64,000 nucleotides of DNA from Dromiciops gliroides (Eukaryota > Chordata > Mammalia > Microbiotheria > Microbiotheriidae). The notes below the pieces were generated by a model that worked only from the letters and a program-made list of their open reading frames with translations, had not been told where the DNA came from and did not search any database. The DNA lies in the NCBI RefSeq assembly GCF_019393635.1, contig NC_057861.1, forward strand, positions 78,995,327 to 79,059,326, written 5' to 3'. A program made the translations under genes and the position numbers. Position 1 is the stretch's first letter. Each line of letters opens with the position of its first letter. Positions 53,601 to 64,000 of the stretch are shown piece after piece.

Positions 53601-54140
53601 AATTTTACTTGAATGTAGAGTTTGTGAAGGCAGCAGTGGTAGTCCGTAGCCAAATTATGGACAGCCTTACACTAAGGACTTTGTATTTTTCCTATAGACA
53701 GTGGGGAGCTGCTGGAGGTTTCTGAGCCAGGGAGAATCCTGGCCAGATTTATGCTTTAGGAAGATTGTTTGGGCTATTGCTATTTGGAGGAGGGACTGGG
53801 GAGCTACTAAGATTGGGATCTGAAGACCTATTAATTTATGACAATAATCCTGATAAGAGATAAGAAAAATATACTGATTGGAGAGAAGCTGTGTGGGAGA
53901 AAAATGAAGTTAGGGGCCTGGTTTCTGAAAAAATGGAGAAGTTTAGAAGTAGAGATAATTGGGGTGAAGAAAATGAGTTTGGTTTTGGACATGCTGTGTG
54001 TGAAATGTTCATGAAATAGCTAGGTGAAGATGTCCAGTATTCAGGACTAGTTAGTAGAGAAATTAGGGCTGAATATGGGTTTCTGGTTCCTCTTGGATTG
54101 ACAGAATGCTTAAAACCCATGAGAGCTGATAAGATCTAAG
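53600..54140 (-). mobile_element. L2/CR1-type LINE fragment
   Basis: ACTAAGGACTTTGTATTTTT, GGAAGATTGTTTGGGCTATT and GTTTGGTTTTGGACATGCTG are in the same order as the antisense L2 copies of PYCR3 intron 1. Confidence 0.5.
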
Positions 54141-54840
54141 AAGAGGGTATACAAACAGCCTTGGAATACCTACACTAGGGGATCAGGAGATGAGGGGGAG
54201 ACAGAGCAAAGGATGGAGAAGGGAAGAAGAAACAGCAATGTTACAAGAACCAAGGGAGCAGAGGATCCAGGAAGTGGCAGGTGCTCAGTGGCAATGTTTG
54301 AGAAAGCACTGAAGTGCTATAGAAAGAATTCTGGTCTTTGTCTCATCTAGGCTTCTAACTTCCTTTATATCCATGAACAAGTCCTTTCCTGGGTTAAGAT
54401 TTCCTCTGTAGACAGAAGGGGATGAGTTAAATGATCTAAGAGTGGAAATCATGTTCTATGAAGATAAGAACTGAGAAGATATTTAGCCTGAAGAAAAGAC
54501 CATAGCTTCAAAGATTGGATTGAACTTGAGCCAGACTATAAAGGATAGATAGAAATTGTATGCCAGAGGAGAGGAAGGAGAAGTGGGCAGTCTCATACAG
54601 GAGAGTTTAAATGTAGACCAAGGGTGGAAATGAGTTTGATGTATGTAAAAGGGCTGAGTAGACAGGTTGGCTCAGCTAGAACGGACAGGAATTTTAGGAA
54701 TAGTGGAGAATTAGTTGGTAAAGTGGAAACATCATGAGTAGCAGTGGGGAAGGATGGGTAGAGTTCTAGATTTGGAGTCAAGAAAAGACTTGAATTCAAA
54801 TCCTTCCTCCCATACTTAACTAGGTGCATTATTATGGGCA
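54141..54840. other. Putative EEF1D intron, no gene
   Basis: Purine-rich mixed sequence with MIR-like text at about 54740-54840 (TAGAGTTCTAGATTTGGAGT). Nothing else recognised. Confidence 0.35.
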
Positions 54841-55150
54841 TTTTCACTATTTCCTGTGCCTGGACTGCTCTCCCTCATCTCTGCCTCCTGGCTTTGCTGT
54901 CCAAGTCTTAGCTAAAATCCTACTTGGTTAAAAAAGCCTTTTCCAGATTCCCTTAATGCCAGTGGCTTCATCTATTGATTACTTGCAATTTATTCTGTAT
55001 GTCTTTTTTGTATATTGTAGCCTACATATTGTCTCTACCATTGGACTGTGAACTCCTTGAGACAAAGATCTATCTTTTGCCTTTCATTAGATCCCCAGCA
55101 CTTAGCACATGCATGGCACATAGTAGGTGCTTAAATGTTTACTGATGACT
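54840..55150 (+). mobile_element. L2-like LINE 3' end
   Basis: GTGCCTGGACTGCTCTCCCT, GGACTGTGAACTCCTTGAGA, GATCCCCAGCACTTAGCACA and GGCACATAGTAGGTGCTTAA, the standard L2 terminal order. Confidence 0.6.
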
Positions 55151-55675
55151 TAATCTCCTGAACTTTAGTTTCCTCATCTTTTAAAAAAAATATATAATAA
55201 TATTACCCGTAAAATCTCAAGGTTGTTGAGACCCCCATATGAGACAATGTGCTTTGCAAACCTCAATGCTGTATTAGTGTCTGCTGTTGCTATTACAAGA
55301 TCCTGAAAGCCAGGCAGAGGCAGTGTACCAGCAGTCCTGCTTTAGCATGATGCAGCAGTTTTCTTTCCCTTACTTCATGTTCTTCCTGCTGTCTGATCCT
55401 TTAGTAGTCATATCAAGATATGAACAAGACTCAGCTCAAATGCCACCTTCTACAGGAGACCTTTCCTAGTTTCCCCAGCTGTGATAGCTTTCCATCTAAC
55501 TCAGTATGTATTTATACTTAGCATTTCTTCTAAGGCTAATTCCCCAACTCTTCCTGTCCCTGGCAGGCTGTACCAGCTGACTATTTTGAGGGTTCAGGTT
55601 TCTAGTTGTTTCTCTCATCTAGAATGCTCCCTGTTGATTATCAACTAGAGTTAATTAGCTTTTAGAAAGGATATT

Positions 55676-55906
55676 TACTAAGCAACTAGGTATAGTGGGT
55701 AGAGTGCTAGGCCCGGAGTCAGGAATATTACAGTTCAAATCCAGCCTCAGATACTTACTAACATTTGTCTGCCTCTGTTTCCTCAACTGTAAGATAGATA
55801 GATAATTGTACCTAATTCACTGGGTTGTTGTGAGGATCAAATGAGATAATATAAAGTACTTAGTACAGTGCCTGACACATGGTAGTTACTTAGTAAATGC
55901 TTGTTC
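55676..55906 (+). mobile_element. Full-length MIR-like CORE-SINE
   Basis: AGTGGGTAGAGTGCTAGGCC, GTTTCCTCAACTGTAAG, GTTGTTGTGAGGATCAAATG and TAGTAAATGCTTGTTCC. Its last 16 bases were duplicated by the next insertion. Confidence 0.7.
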
Positions 55907-56064
55907 CGGGCAGGTAGGTGTCTGTTGAAGTAGATAAAGCAACAGCCCTGGATTCCTGAGGGACCTGAGTTCAAATATGACCACAAACACTTGACACCTA
56001 CTAGCTGTGTGACCCTGGGCAAATCACTTAAATCTCCATTGCCCCACCAAAAAAAAAAAAAAAA
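55907..56064 (+). mobile_element. Diverged WSINE1-type SINE (outer)
   Basis: GGGCAGGTAGGTGTCTG with an A tail. AGTAAATGCTTGTTCC is found before it and again after the following SINE (56225-56240). Confidence 0.88.
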
Positions 56065-56072
56065 GGCATTTT

Positions 56073-56215
56073 GGGGACAACTAGGTGGCACAGTGGATAA
56101 AACACCGGCCCTGGATTCAGGAGGACCTGAGTTCAAATCTGGCCTCAAGATACTTGACACTAGCTGTGTGACCCTGGGAAAGTCACTTAACCCTCATTGC
56201 CCTGCCAAAAAAAAA
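56073..56215 (+). mobile_element. WSINE1-type SINE (inner)
   Basis: Lies inside the span bounded by the outer SINE's duplication, so it entered the outer SINE's tail later. It is less diverged. Confidence 0.92.
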
Positions 56216-56240
56216 TTTTTTTTAAGTAAATGCTTGTTCC

Positions 56241-57591
56241 TATGCCCCTCTCCAAGCAGCTATACAAAAATAGCTAATTTCAGAAATTTCCCCCCAAAAA
56301 AACTAGCAGCACATTCTCCCCTTGCACAGACAAGGTGCTTAGGGAGAATGGGCTCAAACTTAAAGAAGACATGTAGCTAAAGGGTAAATTCAGCTCTTTT
56401 TCTCCTGGATTCCTCATGAAGTTCCCTTTAACACTGTAGCCCTGTAGTGGGTTTCCAGGCTTAGTACCCTCACAGAATCCTGACACTAACTTTCCTCTCT
56501 ATATAGTTTGTCCTTGGTATATTTTTGTTTCTGACATGGCTATTATTTCTATGCTTCTGTCAGCCACTGATGTTCCAGGGATACTACTATTTCCTCCTGG
56601 TTATTGATGGTACCTCTGTTGGATCTCTCAAACTCAGAGAATTCTGTGGTGGGAGACAGAAGAGGGGAATAAATTTTCTCTCTTTCCTAAAGGGATTGGC
56701 TGGAGCTACTTAACCACTATACTGGCCTGCAGCTGGAATGTGGATTTCCAAACTGGCTTTCTGTGTTACACATAGGCCCAGAGGTGTGTTGTGCTTTCAG
56801 TCAATCATAAAATTTTACCCTGTGGCATCCTCTTTTTCCAATGATCCAGGCCCTTTACTCCTCCCAAAATCACTAAGGCCTTGTTCACACCTAGTTTTTA
56901 TCTTTGATTGATTGAATCTATCTATCCCTCCAGGCCATAGGCTTCCGGTGTTACATACAGCCAGAGTTCTTGGCATTGTCAAATAGTGCAGTGTCAGAAA
57001 CTGATAGGATTTTGTCTGTGAAAATATTAAAGATTATTTCTGTTTTACTGCTGTGCCCCGAGAACCATGGGACATCTCTATCTGACTTGGCAGTGGGTTG
57101 TACTGTCTCCTATTTGAATGTGAGCTTCTTGAGAGCAAGAGTACTTTGACTTTGCTCTTTGTATCCCAGGGTTTTACATGTAGTGAGCAGCTCAGTGGCA
57201 TAGCACTGGGCCTGGGGTTCGGAAGACCTGAGTTCCAGTCTGGTTTCAGACACTTGCTAGCTGTGGGACTTGTTACTTTTGGGATCAGGATCAAATATAA
57301 ACACCTCTGTAAAAGCTGTTCACAACCTGGTCTTTTCCTGTTTTTCTAATATTTTAAAACATTTTTCCTTTCCGAGCCATATGGGCCAGCCCTACTGGCC
57401 TACTTATGGTCTTCCCACAGGATGCTCCATCTCTCAAGCTTTGAATTCTCTCTGTTGAGACTTAACTCTTAAAATTTAGTTTCTGTAGTAGGTGCTCTAT
57501 TCTGTATTTCTCTTGTGTGAATATAAATATGTTGTCTCTGCCACTAGAATGTAAGCTCTAAGACAGGGACCAGTGGGTTTTCCTTTTTTTG
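56241..57591. other. Putative EEF1D intron, MIR/L2 scraps
   Basis: MIR-like text at 57190-57290 and L2-like ends at 57105-57175 and 57490-57570. No coding exon. Confidence 0.4.
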
Positions 57592-57652
57592 GGGGGGAGG
57601 CATAGGGCAATGAGGGTTAAGTGACTTGCTTAGGGTCAAACAGCTAGTAAGT
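57592..57652 (-). mobile_element. Partial WSINE1-type SINE
   Basis: Only the tail half (GGGCAATGAGGGTTAAG to CAGCTAGTAAGTGTC), followed by a T-run. Confidence 0.75.
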
Positions 57653-58942
57653 GTCCTTTTTTTTTTTTTTATCCCTGGAATTTAGCAAAATTTCTGGCCA
57701 TTAAAAAGGCCGCATAAATTCTTGTTACTTTTGATTCCCTTCCGAGTATTTTGTACTTTAGCCAAGTTGTCTCCTGTACATAGTATGAATGGGGTATGTT
57801 GGAAGGTCAAGTTGTAAAGGGCTAGGAGCAACATGGTTAGTTCCATGGTTTAGGAAATTCACTTTTCACTTATATGGAAGGTAAATTAGAGAGATGAGGA
57901 ATTTAAGGCAGAGAGATTTAAGTGCTTTTTTGAAGCTTTATAAGGTAGTCTGGATTTCAGCTCAAGTTCTGACTCAAAATCCAGTGAGCTAGCTACTATA
58001 CCACACTGCCTTGATATTTGGCAGTCTGGTGTCTTTCTTTGTTAAAACCAAACAGAACAAATCTGATCTCTCTGCCTTCCCCATGGCATTCCATCAGACA
58101 TTTGAAGATAGCTTGTGTCATGTCAAAGCACTTTGAGCCTCAGTTTCCTTCTGGCAAACAATGATTAATCCCCCATCTGCTTTTTTTACTTGTAAACCTC
58201 AAATGGGAAAATATTTATAGAAGCTCTTTAAAAATAGTTAAGCACTATACAAATATAGGGTGTAATTATTAATAATCCATTATTTCCTCGAAAGAGTCTT
58301 TGGCTCCCTTTGGGAGCAGATGGTACTAGACTTGTTCCTGCTTCAGGAAAAGGTGGAGGCAGATTTGCAATTGACACTAACAGTTGCTCACTAAAATGAC
58401 CATGTGGGCAGTTCCCAGGGTGTTTCCATAGTAAACATACTGCCAGAAGGGAAGTCTGAGGCCTGATGATGTCCTAGGATGCTCAGGGCAGCATTGCTGA
58501 ACTCTATTGTGTGGAGAAGGCCTTCAGCATTGCTTGGGTTTTTTGAGAAACAGGTGGCATTGCACTGTAACATGAGACCATGTCAAGGTCAGTCTGCTTG
58601 GTACCCAGGCTCCCTATTAGGGCCTGATACTTACCTGCCAAGTGGCCTTAGGCAAGTTATTTGCCCCCTTTGGATAACACCTGCATTGTTTGCAAAATGG
58701 GAATCATAATCTCTGGCCTGATTTCCTCACCTAGTTGTCTAGAGTCTCAGACAAAATAAATGTAAAGCTTTCTGTGAGTTTTATGGTTTTTTTCTTGCTA
58801 AACTACACCCATTTTAGTTCTGATTAATTCTGGGAATAGGTGATGAGACTATGCCCTCAGCAGTCATGAAGTTTAATTTACACCTTGTGTCCTATGGCCA
58901 GGGCTGTCTGGTGGTGATGCCACTTTCCTTCTACAAGGAAGC
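57653..58942. other. Putative EEF1D intron, no gene
   Basis: MIR-like text at 57870-58010 and 58600-58730. No exon and no further element recognised. Confidence 0.35.
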
Positions 58943-58965
58943 ATGCATATATATATATATATATA
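58943..58965. repeat. (AT)n microsatellite
   Basis: Perfect alternating run immediately left of a SINE T-tail. Confidence 0.9.
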
Positions 58966-58967
58966 AA

Positions 58968-59116
58968 TTTTTTTTTTTTTTGCGGGGCAGTGAGGATTAA
59001 GTGACTTGCCCATAGTCACACAGCTAATAAGTGTCAAGTGTCTAAGGTCACATTTGAACTCAGGTCCTCCTGAATATAGGGCTAGTGCTTTATCCACTAC
59101 ATCACCTAGCTGCCCC
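58968..59116 (-). mobile_element. WSINE1-type SINE
   Basis: 14-base T-run then GCGGGGCAGTGAGGATTAAG. Flanks ATATAAATTT and TATATAATTT. Confidence 0.93.
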
Positions 59117-61175
59117 TATATAATTTCTTTTAAGACTTCTGAAAACATTTACTTCTCTATACTGAGAATGTGGGTCTTGTGGGTCATGGACAATTTGTGA
59201 TTGTGCTGTGTGGAATGTCCTACCTCATGGCCAGTCTGGGGAATTTAACCTTTCTTACTGTATCTAATCTCACTGCTTTCTCTTCATGCTGCCCTAGGAG
59301 TATAACTTAAAAGTAAGTATTTGCCTTACCTGTTGTCTCCTAGATGTTGGCTCATGGTATCTATACTTGGTAGAATCCCTTTATAAACTTCTGCTTTTTG
59401 TGACATAGTAAACTTGGAAACGAGAGCAACCCCAACTCAGATTTCTTTAAATTTCCCTTCTCATCTCCAAATTAAGATTTAAAAAAAGGTAAAAGACTAT
59501 TTACTAAGAGCTTACCATCATTTTAAACATCAAATGAAGCATCATTTGGATTGGACTTTGCCTGGATGTTTGGAAGGAGCATTTTCTAGAAGGTGGCACA
59601 GTTTAATGGGAAAGAGCCCTGGACTAGAGTCAGGAAACCTGGGTTCTTGTCCTTATTCTGCCACTAACTTGCTGTGGAACCTTGGACAAAGCACTTCCCT
59701 TCCCTGTGCATCTATTCCTTCCTGGAAGATGAGGGGGTTGAATCTCTCCCAGTTACAACATTCTATGATTCCTGGTGTTTCATAGTGGAAGCAGCCTAAT
59801 TGGGAGAGCAGCAGTAAGGTCCCAATGGGTACCAAGTAGAAGTGGCATTAATCACAGTTCATTCAGTCTAACTTTTCGCTCTGTGTTTGTGTGTGGTTAT
59901 CACCTCATTTCTAGTAGTCATTCTCCCAATAAAATAAGCTCCAGGAGGTGTATATCATGGATGACTACTATAGATGGAATGAAGACTAGATTTGGCTCAT
60001 TAAAGTAACACTTTTTTGGACAGTAGAAGTTAACTTTGAACTTCTGTGTTCAAGCGGTTTCTGCTGAATCTGGCATAGAATGCTTATGCCCTAAAAAGGG
60101 GGGGTGGCACAGCAGCCTTGAATCTGGGCTGGCTATCCTAAGTTAGTTTTTCTCCACCTAAAAAAAAGTAAGACCACTGCTTAACAAGGAGGGACAACTT
60201 AAGCACAATATTCTGTTTGCTGGCAAGGAGAAAATTGAACAGTTGAATCGAAAAGTCTCTGGATGTAAAACTGCAAATAGCATTTTTAGTAGGCAGGGAT
60301 GGAAAAAGAGCCATGCTGCTTTTATACTTCACCCCCTTATAATAAGAATTGTGTTCAGCTCTAAACACCCTTTACTTGCTGAATCTCTTCTCCCTCAACC
60401 CTTCCTTTCCTGTCTTTGAGGTTTGCTTCCTCTGGTCTAGTGTGAAACTGCCCGCCTTTTTTGTCTTGATCTGTGAGGGGGGTGGTAGGAGGGAAGGTTG
60501 AAAACAATCAAGAACCAAAAATTTACCTCTTTGACTGATCTACCTATACAATATAATACAACCCTTGAGCCACGTTATCTGGGCCTAACCCTCTATTTCC
60601 TTATCCTGTGGCTCTTACCAGACTAACTTGCTGTATGGTGCAGCCACACCAGTAGAGATGGGCACATGCTAGTCCTCAGCCAGAAATGCAATTAATTACC
60701 TCCCCCTCTTAGCATCATAAATCCTTTGTTCTCCTGGTGCATACCAGGTGAAAGGGGGTGGAGTACATCTTGATTGAAAACATGTTGTTACTATAATTAA
60801 AAAATAAGAATTCATGGGTATATAAAAGTACCAACATTTTCCTCTTGTGGTTTAACAAACCACCGGAAATCAAACAGCCCCTTTAGCATAGGTCAGGAAA
60901 TCCCAACAGCACCTAAATAGGAAAAAAGAGTGACTGAAGAACTATTGAGCTATAGTTCAGGGATCTCATTGAACTTCCAGTTTCTGGTAGAATCTTAGTG
61001 CAATTTAAGTTAATTGGTTTTAATCAAATTATTCTAAAAGCAGAAGAAGGCACAGGTTTGGAATAGATTCTACCCAGCCCCAGGCCTTACCTGGCTTACA
61101 AACAGCTCTGTTCTCAAGCCTTTGGATTGGACTGTGGCTCTAGGCTTATAATGCCCTCTGATTCCCTGTGATGTT
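59117..61175. other. Putative EEF1D intron, no gene
   Basis: MIR-like repeat at about 59590-59780 (TGGGAAAGAGCCCTGGACTA, CACTAACTTGCTGTGGAACC). The rest is unique-looking and without recognisable exons. Confidence 0.35.
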
Positions 61176-61189
61176 GACCTTGGGTTCTT

Positions 61190-61354
61190 TTTTTGTTGTT
61201 GTTTTTTTTTTTTTCCTTAGTGAGGCAATTGGGGTTAAGTGACTTGCCCAGGGTCACACAGCTAATAAGTGTTAAGTGTCTGAGGCCTGATTTGAACTCA
61301 GGTACTTCTGACTCCAGGGTCGGTGCTCTATCCACTGCGCCACCTAGCTGCCCC
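61190..61354 (-). mobile_element. WSINE1-type SINE, young-looking
   Basis: Exact 14-base duplication GACCTTGGGTTCTT at 61176-61189 and 61355-61368. Confidence 0.96.
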
Positions 61355-61368
61355 GACCTTGGGTTCTT

Positions 61369-62510
61369 AAAGGCTTTGCCATGAGAGAAAACAGTTTGGC
61401 TGGCCCTGTCAAGGTGAGTAGGTCTTCAGAATAAGGCTCCTTTTTCATGATGGTCATTGTTGTAATTATCACCAGTCTGGAGAGGCTTATCACCAGAAAG
61501 TTGGCCACTACTAACTAGTGTTGAATTTTTTAACCACTCTGATCTATGAAACTGTCTGCCAACAACCCAAAGAAGTTATGATTTGCATCATTGGTTTGAG
61601 GACACATACTGACAATCATAAATTCTTAAAATAATCTGTATGTGTGTGTGAATATATCATTTTATATTCCTTCATTGTAGTGGCTATTAGATTGCAGACC
61701 TATATCCTCCTCACATTGGTCGTTAAGATGCTCCATTGTTTTGCATTCTCTCCTGCATGCCTATGCCTTGCCCTGATCCCATAGAGCATCTAGGAACTTT
61801 TACCATCCTTATCCCCCAAATATTCCAGAGCCAGCAATGAAGCAGAGGTAGAAAAAGTGAAATGGAGAATACAAGCGCAGAGACCTTAGGATTTCTACGG
61901 ATTTGGGGGCTCCTTAGAAAGGAGTACAAATGAACAGTGAAAAGTATTAGAGATCACGTTGCCATAAGGGCCCCAAATAGATAAATTTCCGGGAGTCTGC
62001 CTTGGCCAGCCACAGTGAGCTAGACTTTTGGCTTTATGACTGTGAGTGGATGATGTCACTGCCTTCTTGGGGTCACAATGCTCTAGGCTTGTTGTGGAGT
62101 AGGGAGCCTTCTAAGGTCAACATTCCCTCTGCCGCTTGCTGCTGCCTCCTCTGCCCTTGTCATCCTTACATTGGTGAGTGCCAGGATCTCCAGGGATCAG
62201 TGAGAGATGGGGGACTTTGAGCTTGATTAGAACCAATCATTCCTTTTGGGGGAATTTTTTGTTTTTTGAGTGGGCGTTTTTTGTTTTGTTTTTAGTTTTA
62301 GTTCTTGGTTGCCTTGAGTTCATCCTTGCTATTGTTAAGAAGCTATTCCTTCTCAGTGAGCATTTGTTACTTTCTTCTGTTCTCCTTCTGTCTGTGTTTT
62401 TCCCCCCATTTCTCCTCTCTCATTCTTTCATTCTCTCTTTGACTCATTTGCCCTTCATTTTTTCTTTTTCCCCCTGTTCCCTTCCTTGCACATATTCAGG
62501 AGCAAGTTTT
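61369..62510. other. Putative EEF1D intron, pyrimidine-rich right part
   Basis: A T/C-rich region spans 62250-62500. Exon-like donors (GTGAGT) at 61414 and 62172 have no convincing acceptor. Confidence 0.35.
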
Positions 62511-62657
62511 GTTTTTTTTTTTAGTGAGGCAATTGGGGTTAAGTGACTTGCTCAGGGTCACACAGCTAGTAAGTGTTAAGTGTCTGAGGCCAGATTTGAA
62601 CTCAGGTACTCCTGACTTCAGGGCCGGTGCTCTATCCACTGTACCACCTAGCTGCCC
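62511..62657 (-). mobile_element. WSINE1-type SINE
   Basis: GCAAGTTTT on both sides; T-run then AGTGAGGCAATTGGGG. Confidence 0.95.
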
Positions 62658-64000
62658 TGCAAGTTTTTTTTAAAACATAGGAATGGCCACCCTTCATAAA
62701 AATTGATCTGAAGTTTAGAGAAGCATTCTGGATTTGGACAAGAGTTCTTTCCAGAACTCAAAAAGTGCCCCTCCTTCCAAAGGAAATGGAGGCACTGATA
62801 ACATTGCTCTTTATTGGGAACAAATGGGAAAAGGAAAAGATAGATACATTCTAAGTAGCAGTGGGCATTTAGGGTTAAATTTATACCAGCCTAGCAACTT
62901 GGATGGCTTTTTGGGAGCTATCTGTGTCTTCTCAATGCTGAATTCTTCATCTTTGATCAGTAGGACCCAGTTTAAAGTTTTAGGAAAATCTGTATATTAC
63001 ACCAGCTCTTCAGTGGAGCCCCAGAATGTCAACAGGCAATCACAACATCATGAGCCTTGTGTGAAACAAAAGCCTTTAACAAGAGATCTCATATGCCAGG
63101 CATTTCTTCCAAAAAGAAGGCCCAGGAAAGATTGTGCAGATGGGCACACAGTTGGCAGGTGATGGCTAAATTCAGGAATGGCTTCTGTCTGCTTTGTGAA
63201 GTTACCCCAAGCATAAGTTATTTTTAAACTAACCTTAAGCCTCTTGGCATTAAAAAGCAGTCCCTAGCAAAGAAAGATAGCTCAAAAATAAACTCCAGGA
63301 GTCAATTCAAATTGGTTTCCCAAAGCATTTTACTGCTACATTCTCTCAAAGCAGACCAGCTGCTTCTTTGAAGGCACATGCTACTTAAAAATTTTAGTCA
63401 GTTATTTACTCCAGCTTTGCCCCTTACAGTTGCAGAAACTTGGTCATTTAATATATATTAATATTAATATATTAATAATATTAATATATTTCAATCTAAC
63501 CTTTTACCAAAGTGCCTCTCTTTCCCCTCATAACATCTCTGAGGGCCTGATAATTGGGTAAAACCCACGACCTGGATTCAGCCACAGCTATAGAGATTTC
63601 AGCAACTTGTAAGGTCAGCATTCTGGGAAAAAGTGTATTTATGTGAGTAATTGCCTGTCCCAGCAGCATCTTTTGTTGTAGAGGCTTATTGAAGTAGAAC
63701 TATCCAATGTCAGAGCCAAAAGCGAATGACCTCAAAAAGAATCTAGTCCAGAATGCTTGTTTGTTAAAGAACCTGAGGCCCAGAGAGGGAAACTGACTTC
63801 AAGTTGTTAAGGGAGACAGTGGTTAAAAGTCAGGACTGTGACCTGGGGCCCACAAAATCCATCTTGACACTCATTCTGCACCAACTGTGTGGGCCCTTGA
63901 TTATTGTTATTACTCTTTATTTAGAACACAGTCTGACCATACAGAAAGCAGCTAATCCAATCCCGACTGGCTCAACAGTAGAGAGAGCTTCCTTTAATCA
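62658..64000. other. Putative EEF1D intron, end of window
   Basis: No SINE. Contains a 142-codon open frame at 62734-63162 without a recognised domain (see findings), a TATTAA repeat at 63448-63491 and MIR-like text at 63740-63900. Confidence 0.35.
63448..63491. repeat. AT-rich (ATATTA)n simple repeat
   Basis: Irregular run of ATATTAAT units. Confidence 0.85.

Noticed and set aside
52467-64000. EEF1D coding exons
   Set aside because: I looked for MATNFLAHEKIWFDKF-like and C-terminal EF1-guanine-exchange text in all frames and saw none. Coding presumably lies beyond the window.

Overview
This is a mammalian, almost certainly marsupial, genomic window. About forty recognisable copies (some partial) of one tRNA-derived SINE carry the metatherian WSINE1/SINE1-type signature: a head reading GGGGCAGCTAGGTGGCGCAG, a B-box-like GAGTTCAAATCC and a tail TGTGACCCTGGGCAAGTCAC plus poly(A). 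I cannot fix the species. An Australian lineage is a guess.

Four host genes are supported, in the order of human 8q24.3. (1) The last coding exon and 3' UTR of GFUS (GDP-L-fucose synthase), + strand, 453 to about 930. (2) Complete PYCR3 (pyrroline-5-carboxylate reductase 3), + strand, six coding exons from 13145 to 32225 with poly(A) signal at 32805. All splice junctions were read by eye and keep frame, giving 328 residues. (3) TIGD5, - strand, an intact single-exon domesticated pogo/Tigger transposase (49487-51505, 672 residues). (4) An inferred first non-coding exon of EEF1D at about 52.4 kb, + strand, head to head with TIGD5 across a GC-rich region; no EEF1D coding exon was found before the window ends.

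Layout: 1-0.93 kb GFUS 3' end; 0.93-3.7 kb intergenic sequence with SINEs, a split LINE tail and an unassigned decayed ORF; 3.7-11 kb a cluster of endogenous-retrovirus LTR fossils of three families in both orientations, apparently without internal retroviral genes; 11-12.9 kb repeats; 12.93-13.4 kb PYCR3 CpG-rich promoter and exon 1; 13.4-27.56 kb PYCR3 intron 1, packed with SINEs, L2 remnants and LINE 3' ends; 27.56-32.8 kb PYCR3 exons 2-6, with an antisense 5' piece of an L1 in intron 2; 32.8-45.2 kb repeat-rich intergenic DNA with a second antisense L1 5' piece; 45.2-49.5 kb SINE-poor DNA whose right part is probably the TIGD5 3' UTR; 51.5-52.5 kb presumed bidirectional promoter with three NRF1-like sites; 52.5-64 kb putative EEF1D intron 1, repeat-poor at first and then with scattered SINEs, MIR and L2.

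The host genes are ordinary metabolic, translation and domesticated-transposase genes and do not form one pathway: GFUS makes GDP-fucose, PYCR3 makes proline in the cytosol, EEF1D is a translation factor. I found no clearly new biological system. The points most worth checking are a long Ala/Ser/Pro N-terminus on PYCR3, an L1 5' fragment flanked by 17-bp direct repeats that stops just after an internal AATAAA, the triple NRF1-like promoter, two possible starts in TIGD5, and several nested SINE insertions that date one another.
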